Part shown: positions 26,099 through 36,300 of the stretch, in pieces | Numbering within the stretch: the first letter of the stretch is position 1 | Layout of the letters: the number at the start of each line of letters is the position of its first letter | Origin: Strigops habroptila | Taxonomy: Eukaryota; Chordata; Aves; Psittaciformes; Psittacidae | Reading direction: 5' to 3' | DNA: 64,000 nucleotides | Assembly (NCBI RefSeq): GCF_004027225.2 | Contig: NC_044278.2 | Coordinates: 63,934,243 to 63,998,242, forward strand | Notes under the pieces: generated by a model | The model's database searches: none | What the model saw: only the letters and a program-made list of their open reading frames with translations | What the model was told of the DNA's origin: nothing | Position numbers and translations under genes: made by a program

Positions 26099-26802
26099 CT
26101 ACCTGTTGTAGGCCCTTTCTTTTTTAGACTTCTCCAATGCCTTGTCCATAGTTTTCTCGTTTTCTCCTCTACATTTGGGGCAGTACCATTTGCCCTTTGG
26201 TTTATGATTGAGTCCCACACAGGAAAAGTGAAACCACTCGATGGGGCACTCATCATTATCACATCCTATCATTTCTCCATAGGAGACTTGGTTGCACAAG
26301 CAGTATGTTGGCTCGTTAGGGTCAATAGGAAGGTCAGGGGGAGAAGCTTCCCTCTCTGCTTTTGCCTTAGATCGTTTCTTCTTCTTGGACGTCTTTGCTT
26401 TCTTCTCCTTTGGAGTTCCTGAGGTGATGTCATCATGATCATGATTATTTGAGGCATTTTCTCGATTCTCGTTGTTCCTTTGCCTCCTCGACCTCTTGTT
26501 GTTGGGCTTTTCAGCCTGCGCGATTGTCTCGTTCTTTGACTTATCTTGGCTGGCTTTCCCACTGTTTCCAGTGGTGTCATTAGTCTCTTGACAGGTCTCA
26601 AACAGTTCCACGTGGCTGTCCACTTGCCTCGTTCTGTTCTCAACGAGCTCCACCATCTGACTGACGATTTGGATCTTTTCATCCCCTAGTTCCTGACTCC
26701 GAATCAAGGCTCTCTGGATGCAGTGCAACATTCTCCTCTTCTGCACGGCATCTGTCTCTCGTTTAAATTTTTCATAGTAATCATCCAGGTCCTTCAGAAT
26801 CT
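26099..26802 (-). CDS. ING1: ING1 coding exon 2 (residues 46-279)
   Basis: The acceptor on the minus strand reads ..ccttgcag|AGATTCTG, with the exon's first base at 26802 and the stop TAG at 26099-26101. It completes codon 46 (G|AG, Glu) and carries the rest of the ING region, the nuclear localisation signals, the PHD finger and the polybasic tail. In vertebrates this exon is shared by all ING1 isoforms, so alternative first exons would splice here. Confidence 0.97.
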
Positions 26803-29800
26803 CTGCAAGGAAGAAATAAAAAGTATAAGTATTTTCAACAGGGAGAATGGCAAAACAAAGCCTTCCCGTATTTTTCCTTCCATGCAGCAACACCTTTTTG
26901 CAACGCGCAAAGCTGATCAAAGACAGATTCCCTGAAGCTGATATCTGACAAGTGGCTGATGACTCCAGTGGGTTACGTTTGCTCTGGTCGGTCCCGCAGG
27001 AATAGGATGCAAATGCTGATTTAGGGAAAAAAAAAGTGACTAAATATCATTTTATGCATGTTGACAATTCTTCCATTCAAACTTAACAGTAATTAAAAAA
27101 TAACTAATTAAAATATGCACACATACCCCCCATCAAAAGTTCCAAAATTAACTGTAACATTAGAGGGGAAATTAATTTATTGGGGCTTTTTTTCTGGACA
27201 TTTTCTGTCTAACAACATTAATATTTTTAGTGAATGACTGAGAGTGAGAGAGAAAGAAAGAAAGAAAGCACAAACCAGTGTAGAATCAGATGCTGGGTTA
27301 CTTAATAATCACTCTCACACTTGACAGATGATACAGAAAAACCTCTAAATACGTGGGGCTGAAGGCTAAGCGATGGCAAGTTTCACCCACTACAGCTGAG
27401 TTGCTGACAAAGTGAGGGCACTTAAATCCCCAGGACTACAGAATTACGATCACAATATCCAAGATGTCCAGGTGATTTCCTCTCTATGCTTTCTGTAAAA
27501 TACCTGTTGCTTACTTTCAGAACACAGAAATACAATCTTCATCATATATTTACTGCAGAGAAGGAAATAAAAAGAAGATAACATTAAAGACGACATGCAA
27601 CACCCGGAGCAGCCAGAGCTTCCAGCTTAAAATGCTAACATTGAAAATACATTAGATCTTGAACTGCACTTCAAGGATTGTTCCAATGTTGTTTATAAGA
27701 AAAAACAGTGTTCAAAAGTGTTTCAAGTTTCAAGAATGGTTCTAGAAACCTATTTTTAAGCAGATGTTTTTGAGTTTCACTACAACACTTAAATCAACTA
27801 AAACATACAGGACACTCAGCATCTCCATACTAAGTCCTTAAAAACACGTAGGATGTTTTTCCTGCATCTCTTTTCTTGTTTGTGTTCTGTTTCTCACAGG
27901 TTAGAACATTCTGCCATAGAGAAGCCAAATACATCGAGATATAAAATCTAACCTCAATTCACCTGGCAGAAACCAGGATCTCTCACATGTGCAAATGGCA
28001 TTACCAAAACTTTTTTAAACTTTTTTTTTTTTTTAAGAGACTGTGATACATATGCAACTAACAGCTTTCCTATGATTTAGGTTTTGTCTTGCCTGAGCAG
28101 ATTTTTTGAACGCACATGTTCTTAATTTCCAGTGAAGACATGGAAAGTTTATGCCAAATTTGAGTTTAGTTTTTAGAGCTGCAGCCTATGCTTCTCACAT
28201 GAGTTAAGCACAACCTGTCAGGTGGTACTGCAAAATCACCTACGTGACCAACATTAGTATTTCAATACATTATTAACTACCTTAATCAAATGCCTTCTTT
28301 TTTCTAACTACAAGAAAACCCCAAAGAAAACAAAACACTGCTACCAAAAAAAGAACCCCAAATGTACAGATTAAGCATTCAGGAGGACTAAAAATCCAGA
28401 GTTCAATTTTTTCAGGGGCTGAAATGCAAGTAGTTTTGTGTTCTAAGCTTTGGCACTCGACTGATGTCATCAGTTTAACCCACCTGAATCTGGCAGGTAG
28501 GTATCTTTCATGACGAATGCTCTCTCAATGCCACAAAATAACTAATGACTTCAGCTGGGTGTTACGAAAACTTCAGCTCTAGTATTGCGTATACACATTG
28601 GCACCACAGCACCTCCTATTATGCAGGAGAAATAGTTGACTGCAACGATTTTGACTTGTGCAAAGCCTTGCGAGCACGTCCCGCAGCGCGGACACGTTCA
28701 GTATGCAAGGTGCGGTGCGAGATGTGCCCGCTCACTAACGCGGGCAAACAGAAAGGGCTGCTCGGCATCACCGTCAGAAACACGTTACTCAAGCTATAAG
28801 GAGACGGCTAGACAGCTGTTTACTGCAGCTCGGAGGGGGAGGATTGCACCGCCGTCCCTCACAGCGGCGAGCTCGGCCGAAGCCGCCCGCCCAGAGGACA
28901 CCCAAAGAGCCGCTTTCTCCCGGCGTGCTGCAGCACAAGGACCGACGAGCGGAGCTTAGCGCGATCTGCGTGTTACGCAATTGCTCCCCAGCTGTGCACG
29001 CACCCCCCCAACACCGCAAACACCATTCAAACGACAAAAACAGACGGTGCCGCACGCTGCGAAAGCTTTATTCCCGGACAGCTCCCTCGCCCGGGCTGGG
29101 ACCCCACCGTAACGGCCGCAAGCGGTCTGGGCGGACAGAACCGGGCAGCCGATGGCCCAGCGGAGGGGGGATGCATCCCCGCGGGCAGGAGGATCGCAAG
29201 CCATGACGGGACGCCCGCGCTCCGCCGCCGCCTCCCGGCCGGCTGGGCACTACCCGCGGCGGTGTCCCCCACCGGGCACACGGCGTGCGGGACACGGGCG
29301 GCAGCGGCCAACCCGCGGGCTGGGGCGGGCCCGGCCCCCTCCCCGCCCCGGCAACCCGCGAGCTCGGCTGCCCGGGGACGGGAGGGCGCCGCCGCCACGG
29401 CGCGGCGGGCCCCGAAGGTCCTAAAGCAGGGCGGCCACCGCGCACCCACCCAGGCCGCGGCCGCGTCCCGCCGGGCCCGCGGAGCCGCCGCCTTCTCCTA
29501 GCAACCAGCGCGGCGGCCCCGCCCCGGAAGTGACGGCGCAGCTATTGTTCTCCGGCAGGAAGCGGGCGGCGCGTCCGCGCGGTTGGCAGCATAGCCGGGA
29601 GCCAAGCGAACGGGGGAGGAGGCGGCGGGCGGTGCCCAATCAGAGCGGCCGCCGGGGAGAGCCCGCCCCTGCTGGCGCGGTGTTCCCAATCGGAGCCAGA
29701 AACCACCAGAAGCACCCCTAACAGCCAATGGCAGCCGGCAGAGCGAGCTTGCGCCCGCCCCCGCCAGCCCCGCCGCGCCACTCACAGGCAGGGGGAGGCG

Positions 29801-31462
29801 GGAGGAGCGGCGCCCCCCGGTCCCGGGCACACGTCAGTCACGCTCCGAACGCCCAAGGTTGGCCTGCCCGCTGCCGCCGCCGCAGCCAATCAGAGCGCGC
29901 GGGGCGGGGCAGGCCGAGCTATTCAAATCAACCCCACGGAAAAGTTGCCTCTCCCAACGTCACGCGGAGGCGGGGCGCAGAGGCGGAACAGCCCCACCGA
30001 GGACCAATGGGCGTAAGGGGAAGGGCCGCGGCCGGCCGGTGGGGAGGTTCCCCGCCAATCAGGTGCGCCGGGGGCGGGGCGCGCCGCGCTATGCTAACGA
30101 GGGGCGTTGATAAAAGCCGCAACGCCGCCGCTTCCCCAGCAAAGCGCGGAGGTGCCCGCTGCAGGCAGTGGCGCGCTCCCGGGGGGCGCCAGAATCGCGT
30201 TGCCCGCCCTGCCCTCTCCTGCTCCTCCCTGCCCCGCCAGCCCTCGCCCCCCGGGAAGTTACCCACGGCCCCTTGCTCCGGCAGTTGCCGGGCTACCCGG
30301 CGAGCGGCCGGGGGAAACGACAAGACTCACAGCCCCCCCCCCACCCGCCCTTAAGGCCACATGCACGGTGGCGCGCAGGCCGGGGGAGAAGGGGTCCTCC
30401 CCGCCTGGCACCCCGGCTGTCACCGCTGCCGGCGGCACCGAGTAAAGCCCTTCCCCCTCCCCTTCCCGAGCGGACACCGGCAAGCAAGTGACAAAACTGG
30501 CCCGAGCCCCGCGCAAACCGGCCTCCCCTCCCCTCCGCCTGTGGGGCACGGGGACGGCGTGCCCCGAGTGCCGGTAGCGCGGGAGGGGAGGCAGGAAGGA
30601 AGGGAAGGGGCACTTCAGCCTCCAGCACATCCGTAAACCCGCCGTGTCCCCCCCACACGCACACCCCGCACCGCACACGGCAGTCCCGCGTCCCCCCGCC
30701 CCACGGAGCGGGGCTGTTCTGCGGGGTGAAACGAAAGGCACCGAGGAGGGAGCGAAGAAAGCGCACCCTGCCCCCCACTCTCGCCTAACCCCCCTCTCCT
30801 CCCTCCTTCCCTCCCTCTTTCCTTCCCTCCCTCCCTCACTAGCTGCCTCTCTCCCCTACTACAGCCATAATGAATACTGTACATTCCTAAATGTTGTGCT
30901 GTAATCTCTCCCTCTCTGTCCACCCAGCACTTTCTTCCGTACCCCGAAACCCTTCCACCTCAGCCCCGCGGCCGGGGACGGCCCCCCTTTGTGCACCGCA
31001 CACCCCACTTCCCTGCCCCCGCCTTCTTGGCCACCAATTTACACAGAAAAGCAGAGTCCTTGCTTAATAAGAGAAGCTGGAGACCTTTTGTTCCGCCCCA
31101 TGACAAGAGCTAACGCTGCAGATCAGCCCCTCTCCCTCCTCGGATCTCTCCTCCCGGCTTTCTCCCTCCTTTCACCTCCCAAAAATAAAACTACCATCCC
31201 TGTGGGGTGCAGAGGGGCAAGCGGAGCCGAGGGTCAGCTCTGAAGAAAAGAAAGGGAAAGACACCCTCCCCCTCCACCCCCCGGAGCCCCACACCACACA
31301 CACGGACACACAGAGAAAGCACTTACCTTGATATTTGGCGTCAATTTCCCTCATCAAGGAGACATTTCTCTGCAGATCGAAGGGCATAGACTCGATGGAG
31401 TCCAGATAATCCTCCACATAGTTCACTAGGTGAAGCTGGTCTCCGTTTGCAGGACTCAACAT
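26099..31462 (-). CDS. ING1: ING1, inhibitor of growth protein 1 (p33ING1b form), two coding exons
   Basis: Nuclear chromatin reader. ING proteins bind H3K4me3 through a PHD finger and act as subunits of histone-modifying complexes; ING1 works with the Sin3/HDAC complex and the p53 pathway (family knowledge). CDS = complement(join(26099..26802, 31327..31462)), 840 bases, 279 residues, the same length as human p33ING1b. Visible: N-terminal ING helical region starting [19 protein letters not shown] and continuing across the intron; basic KRSRRQR (148-154); lysine-rich NLS (177-193); PHD finger with C213, C215, C226, C231, H237, C240, C253 and C256 (C4HC3) plus aromatic-cage residues Y212 and W235; C-terminal polybasic tail ending KKERAYNR. 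The intron is phase 1 with GT/AG ends. An in-frame ATG two codons upstream (31468) has a poor context. I could not identify an exon for the p47 isoform. Confidence 0.97.
27251..27268. repeat. GAAA microsatellite
   Basis: About four and a half AGAA/GAAA units in the ING1 intron. Confidence 0.85.
29500..29535. promoter_or_regulatory. Candidate core promoter: RFX-like half-site and ETS/CRE composite
   Basis: CTAGCAACC (RFX X-box half-site type) lies near 29499. CCGGAAGTGACG at 29524-29535 joins an ETS core (CCGGAAGT) to a CRE half (TGACG). This composite is typical of TATA-less CpG-island promoters. Direction of transcription is not determined. Confidence 0.45.
29636..30117 (+). promoter_or_regulatory. 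Six same-strand CCAAT boxes ending in a TATA-like element
   Basis: CCAAT boxes at 29636, 29686, 29725, 29886, 30004 and 30055 are all on the plus strand; I found no ATTGG in the same stretch. Two are followed by CAGAGCG. About 50 bases after the last, GATAAAAG (30109-30116) could serve as a TATA box, placing a start near 30.14 kb. An octamer-like ATGCTAAC (30091) lies between. NF-Y binds CCAAT boxes. Whether the array drives a plus-strand noncoding RNA or an alternative ING1 first exon is not resolved. Confidence 0.5.
31327..31462 (-). CDS. ING1: ING1 coding exon 1 (residues 1-45)
   Basis: Begins with the ATG at 31462 (A at -3) and encodes [14 protein letters not shown]... to DAKYQ plus the first base of codon 46. 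The donor reads CAAG|GTAAGT, a consensus site. It holds the N-terminal ING region specific to the p33ING1b isoform. A run of 15 C and 11 T on the mRNA strand lies 14-44 bases upstream of the start. Confidence 0.96.
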
Positions 31463-31476
31463 TTTCATCCGGCAAA

Positions 31477-31506
31477 GGGGGGGGGGGGGGGAAGGAAAAA
31501 AAAAAA
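31477..31506. repeat. G15 and A11 homopolymers in ING1 5' leader
   Basis: On the plus strand, 15 G (31477-31491) are followed by AAGG and 11 A (31496-31506). In ING1 mRNA this reads as a T-run then a C-run just before the start codon. Length is likely variable or error-prone in sequencing. Confidence 0.9.
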
Positions 31507-31803
31507 TCTTCTTCCCCACACCTCTCTGTCCCTGCCCGTGCGAGAGCAAGTGCTGCTCCCTCCACAGCCGGTAACCCCGGTGAACGGCTCACTCCCTGCC
31601 CACCTCTCTCTGTAGCTCCCCCAAAAAACCGAGGGAAGCTACATCTGACTCCTCTTGTGTGAAACAGAGGGAGAGAGAGAGACACACACACACCCTCCGC
31701 TAGTCCCCTACAGCCAGCAGCAGCTGATTGAATGGCTGTCGTTGTGGGTAATTCACGAAGGAGGTGGTAGGAACAATCAGAGGGATTTGTGTGTGTGTGT
31801 GAA

Positions 31804-31816
31804 GGGGGGGGGGGGG
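31804..31816. repeat. G13 homopolymer after a short TG repeat
   Basis: A GTGTGTGTGTGT stretch (ends about 31800) followed by 13 G and GGA repeats in the ING1 upstream region. Confidence 0.9.
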
Positions 31817-32144
31817 AGGAGGAGGAGAAAGGAGAGGGGCTTAAACCAGCTCCTCCGAAACAATCTGGAAACAAAATGTGCTCTGCAAAGTGTCTGTCAG
31901 GAGCGGCGGCAGACCCTCTGCATGCGCCAGCGCCGCTCTGCTCCGCTTCTCCTCCGCTCCCCCCTTTCCCCGCTCTCCTCCTCACCGCCGCCGCCGCCGC
32001 TGCTCCCCGGCGATATTAACGCAGCACTCCTCGCTCCTATACGCCGCACTTGATCCAACGTGGAAAACCCAAATACCAGTTTCAAACACTTGGGAAACAT
32101 TCAGCCCCGCCACGCACGGCGCATGCGCACCCCTCCCAGCGCTG

Positions 32145-32147
<3 letters not shown>

Positions 32148-32178
<31 letters not shown>
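32148..32178. repeat. (AC)15 microsatellite in ING1 upstream region
   Basis: Uninterrupted alternating AC, with further CACACA stretches to about 32221. About 0.7 kb upstream of the ING1 start codon. Confidence 0.95.
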
Positions 32179-32181
<3 letters not shown>

Positions 32182-33340
32182 CGAGGCACACTCACCGCAC
32201 ACACGGACACACACACACACAGACACCCCATCCCCCTCCCGGAACCGCGGCGGGGCCAGCGCTCCTCTGCATATTCATCGTCCCTCCTCACGTTTGGGGA
32301 GGGAAGGCGGCGGGGATGCGCTCGTAGCGAGGGGGGCGGGCGGCTCGGTGGGGAGGAAGCCCCCGCGGCCAGCCGCCCGGCCGCCGTGGGGAGGAGGGAA
32401 AGAGGCAGGGAGGGGGGCGGACGCTCCGAGTGAGGCGAGCGGCCGGCGGGGAGGCTGAGGGGGAGCGCGGGGCCGGGCTGGCGGGGCAAGTTGGGTGCTT
32501 TTGCGGTAGGACACGGACTTTGGAGGAGTCTCTCGCCTTTCTCCACAAGGGAGCCACTCCCAGGGCTTCCCCAGGAGGGACGGGGTGAGGGGGTAGCGGT
32601 GGTAACTGTGCGACGCCACGGCGGTGCCTGCGCCGCCGGACGCTGAGCTGAAGCGCGGCCTCCCTCCTCAGCAGGGAACCGCATCAATCATCCCCAACGG
32701 CGGGCGACACCCGCTCCAGCCAATTGCCTCTTCCTTCGTGTCCCGCCCCGCAGCCCGTTCTGCCAATCCCCGCCAGAAGGGCGGGCGGGCGGGCGCCGCG
32801 GTGACAACGCTGCCCGGGATACCGGCCGCGGCACAAGGGGCGGTAACGTGCGGGGAGGGAGGAGAGGCGTGCCCGCGCGTGCGCGCTCCCCACGGCGCGA
32901 GGAGAAAATGGCGCCGTGCCTTAGCGCGCCGCGTTCGCCTACGTTTCCCAGTGGGCTCCGCGCGGTGGCGGTGCGGCCGAGCCGCTTCACGCGGGCTGCG
33001 GCGTGGGAAGGGTTAGCGGCGCTTGTGGCGGTACTTGGGGCTGAGCGCGGGCCGCCTGGGCGATAGCCGGCTCAGCTCGCCGCGCTCCCTGCGTCCGGCG
33101 GCGGGGCTCTGGTTCCTCCCGCACCGCGCTTTCTGCTGACAGAGGCGGGGCGGGCGCTGAGGGGCGGCCCGTGTGCTGGAGCGGGGCTGCCAGCGTCGGC
33201 GGTTTCATCCCGTCCCTCGTTAGAGAGGGAAGTGCGTTTGCGTTTACCTCACGTTTCCTGTCGGGAAGCCCGCAGAACATACGCCCGGTCCCGCCAGGAT
33301 CGGCGGTGTCGGGTAGCGAGGAGCGGGAAAAGGAGGGCCT

Positions 33341-36300
33341 GGAAAACCGACCCCGGCTCCAGCGAAGCGAAACAACGCGCGCTTTCTTGTCTCTGTTTTT
33401 ACTTATTTTATTTTAAACGTCACTGGTAATCCCCTAATTTAGGGGAGACTGACTCATCATTTCTAAACGCTCAGACCTGCTGGTACAGTCGTTGTTTATT
33501 GGTGTTCTGCTGCTGCTTGTAGGGAGCAGAGGGAGCCACGGCCTGACTAGACCTCAGCATCTTAACCCCGTTTAAGTATTTCTGCTGCTGTCATCAACTT
33601 GGTGTCTGAACGCTTGGAGTGGGGATTTGGGGAGCACAGGCTGATTTAATTCTTGATCCCTCCTGTGGGATTCAGGCACTGAAATACTTCCGAGGACCGG
33701 AGACCATACCGTAGACTAAGCCTGTTTTGAACTGACTGCCCCACTGCTTTGGGCAGATTTCGGAGGGCAGTTGCACATTTTCTGAAGATACCTGTAAGTT
33801 CTCTTTCTATTCCCCTCATTTTCTGTTTCTGTGAGTTGCTGTACGTGTACACCTTGAAAACTTGAGATCTTACATTGGTAAATTATGATGAGTACTACAT
33901 CGTCTAGGCAGTGCTCCAAGCCAGTGTTTCTGGATCCGTGTGCTCTGGTGTACAGTGGCATTGAGAGGGAGTTGCATAGTAGCAATGCTAGCCTGGGAAT
34001 ACCTCTTCTGAATTGTTGGCACCACCTTAGTAGTTAGAGCCTGTTTCACCCTTGCCTTGAAGAAGCTGAGCCACTGTCAGCAATTAAAGGTAGTTAACAG
34101 TCCCCTGGCTAGTATAAGAACCTGAACCAATAATTATGACTCAGTTGAGGCAAGACATCTGAAAAGAATTCAAATGAGCCTCAAAAAGAGTCACTCTTAC
34201 AAAAAAGTTAACCACCATTCTGGACACATGGTAGTAATTAGACATACAAATAAGAAATCAGTTTGTAAAAGTACCTGCTAATTTAGTAAACAAGACCTTC
34301 TGTCCCTCCTCCTTACAGACAAAAGAAGAAAACAAAACGGGAGGGTACAGCTCTGAACTGTGGCTGTTCAAAAAGTAGTGATAGGCTTGGGTGCGCTGGG
34401 GATAGAGACCTTGATATCTGCCTCTTAAAAGTGCTGTCTACTGGATCTTCCTCTATTAGCCTCTCACATGTTGCCTGCAGAGTGACAGAAATAAAACGTC
34501 ATTGGGCTTTGCACAAGTCCTAGGGAAAGGATGGGACTGAGCTCACCTGGGAATGTGTTTAGTGTACACTTTGAACATCCCCTTTGACAGTTCAGTGTTT
34601 CGTGCAGTGCTGTAATCAAATACACCTGTACCCAGAAATACCTGTTCTCTGCACCCCCCTCTAGGCTCAACAGCACGTCAGCCATAGTTTCAGGAAGCTC
34701 TGTGTATGTGTGGAAATCAGGTATATGTGTACATCTCCAGGTTGGGAAGTTTTGGAAAATGTGGAGCTGATGCCCACTGCCCATTTCCGCTTCTCCTCCT
34801 CCTCTGCTTTCTTTTTATTTTGGCCTGTTGCCTCTGAACTGCAATAAGTGAGAGATGGGAGATTTTGAATGATGTCTCAGCTCTCTTTTCACCTTAGGGG
34901 CCTATTCCTTACTGTGGTGGGGCATTCACAAGTAGAAATGTAGGGAACGATTGTTATGCACTGAAGAAGGAAGACATTTGTGGGCTTCATTTTCTTACCG
35001 TTTTCTGTACTTCACGGGCAGATAAAGTATCTAACTCCCCTCCTCCTGCTCACAAGTCCCTTTACTCTGATTACAAGAAGTCTTTAATGTTTAGAACCCC
35101 GAATCTCTGGGGTTTTCAAAAGTTTCTTGAAGCTGTTACCTTTCTAAAGATCTAAACTCACAGTAATGGGAATCAAGGGAACCTATAACCAGATCAACAA
35201 CTCTCACAACTACTGTGTAATGTACATGCTGTGTGTGTGGGTATATATATATAATGTTATATAATACATACTTCATAGATAAATGTTCTAGTAAATATGG
35301 TTATTCTAGCTCATCAGCATAAATACCAGGGTTCTTAATATGAGGAACATGAAATCCCAAACCTGTTCCACAAATGCAGACACTGCTGATACAAGGAATT
35401 CTGGCTGCCTCCTTTCTCTTTCTCTGCCTGAGTTGAATATTGCTACATGAAATACTATGTAATCTACTACAGCTGTGTCTCTGTTTATTAGGAAGGATTG
35501 TGTGTTCTGATTGTTAGTCATTATACTTCATAGGTACAGATGAATCAGATCAGTTATTCCTTCTAATTAATTGTTGTTTCCACACCATTTAATAGCTTAA
35601 TCCCTCTCTTCTACAGTTTGGGGTTTTAGGTTTGGTTTGTTTTTTTCTTGTTTGTCTGTTCATGAGGCTGAATTAATACTTACCTGGGTGATTATAATGG
35701 AATTTTACAAATCTATGCATTTTGCTTATAGTTGAAGGTTTTGAAACAGAACTGCAAAAGGTTAACATGCACGATGAGCAGAGCTGAGATTTGCAAGTGT
35801 GAAGACAAGCAGCCAAGCCATAGCTCACGCGTTCATGCGATATGCGTTGTCTGCGTAGTGGGCAGTGTATACTATTTACCAGTATTTGGGCCAGAAATAC
35901 CTGTTCATGTCAGCAGATGATGTGGGATTCACGGATTCTAAAATCCGGAAAATAAGTTTAGCCGAGTTGGTCATTTTTCTGTTTCCCAGTAAAGGCTCAA
36001 GAACGTCACAAACACTTACCTGACATAGGCCTGCCATTCCAAATTTTGTCTTTTTGCTTGTTTGTTTTTGGGTTTGTTTTTTTTTTTTTTGTTTTAAAGT
36101 CCTACTTAAAAAAACAGGTATTTCACTGGGTACTGCTCCTCATCTCTTCCTTTGCCTGCCCGGAGACTGTTTCACTCACTGCCTCTTTTCACACGTGCTT
36201 TCTGGCTGCTGCCATCTCTTTCTTGCACCTGCTGCACGTAGTACGCTTAAACAGCACTGGCACTAAAGGTGAGCAGGAAAATTCTGTCCGGAACTAGTAA

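Larger units (their letters stand above)
26803..31326 (-). other. ING1: ING1 intron 1 (4.5 kb)
   Basis: GT at 31326-31325 and AG at 26804-26803 on the minus strand. The 3' half (26.8-28.8 kb) is AT-rich with nothing recognised except a GAAA microsatellite at 27251-27268. The 5' half (28.9-31.3 kb) is CpG-rich and promoter-like, listed separately. Confidence 0.9.
28860..33340. promoter_or_regulatory. CpG-rich domain covering ING1 promoters
   Basis: GC content and CpG density rise sharply at about 28.86 kb and fall again near 33.34 kb, with a less CpG-dense pyrimidine-rich dip at about 30.8-31.9 kb. The domain includes the ING1 first exon (31.33-31.46 kb), the presumed upstream promoter, and a second GC-rich cluster inside the intron. 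GC boxes (GGGCGG / CCGCCC) are frequent. Such islands are normally unmethylated promoters; two separate clusters suggest more than one start region. Confidence 0.8.

Noticed and set aside
26269..26682. 137-codon minus-strand frame inside ING1 exon 2
   Set aside because: Alternate-frame shadow of the ING1 coding exon; basic residues result from the codon shift.
29728..30354. 208-codon plus-strand open frame in the CpG island
   Set aside because: Stop codons are rare in GC-rich DNA; composition is Arg/Pro/Gly/Ala-rich with no domain, and overlapping frames are equally open.
30259..30778. Overlapping 160-codon minus-strand frames
   Set aside because: Same GC-rich effect; two frames open at once over the same bases, no conserved motif.
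31341..31985. 214-codon minus-strand frame overlapping ING1 exon 1
   Set aside because: It is a different frame from ING1 over the exon and is low-complexity; does not resemble the known p47ING1 N-terminus.
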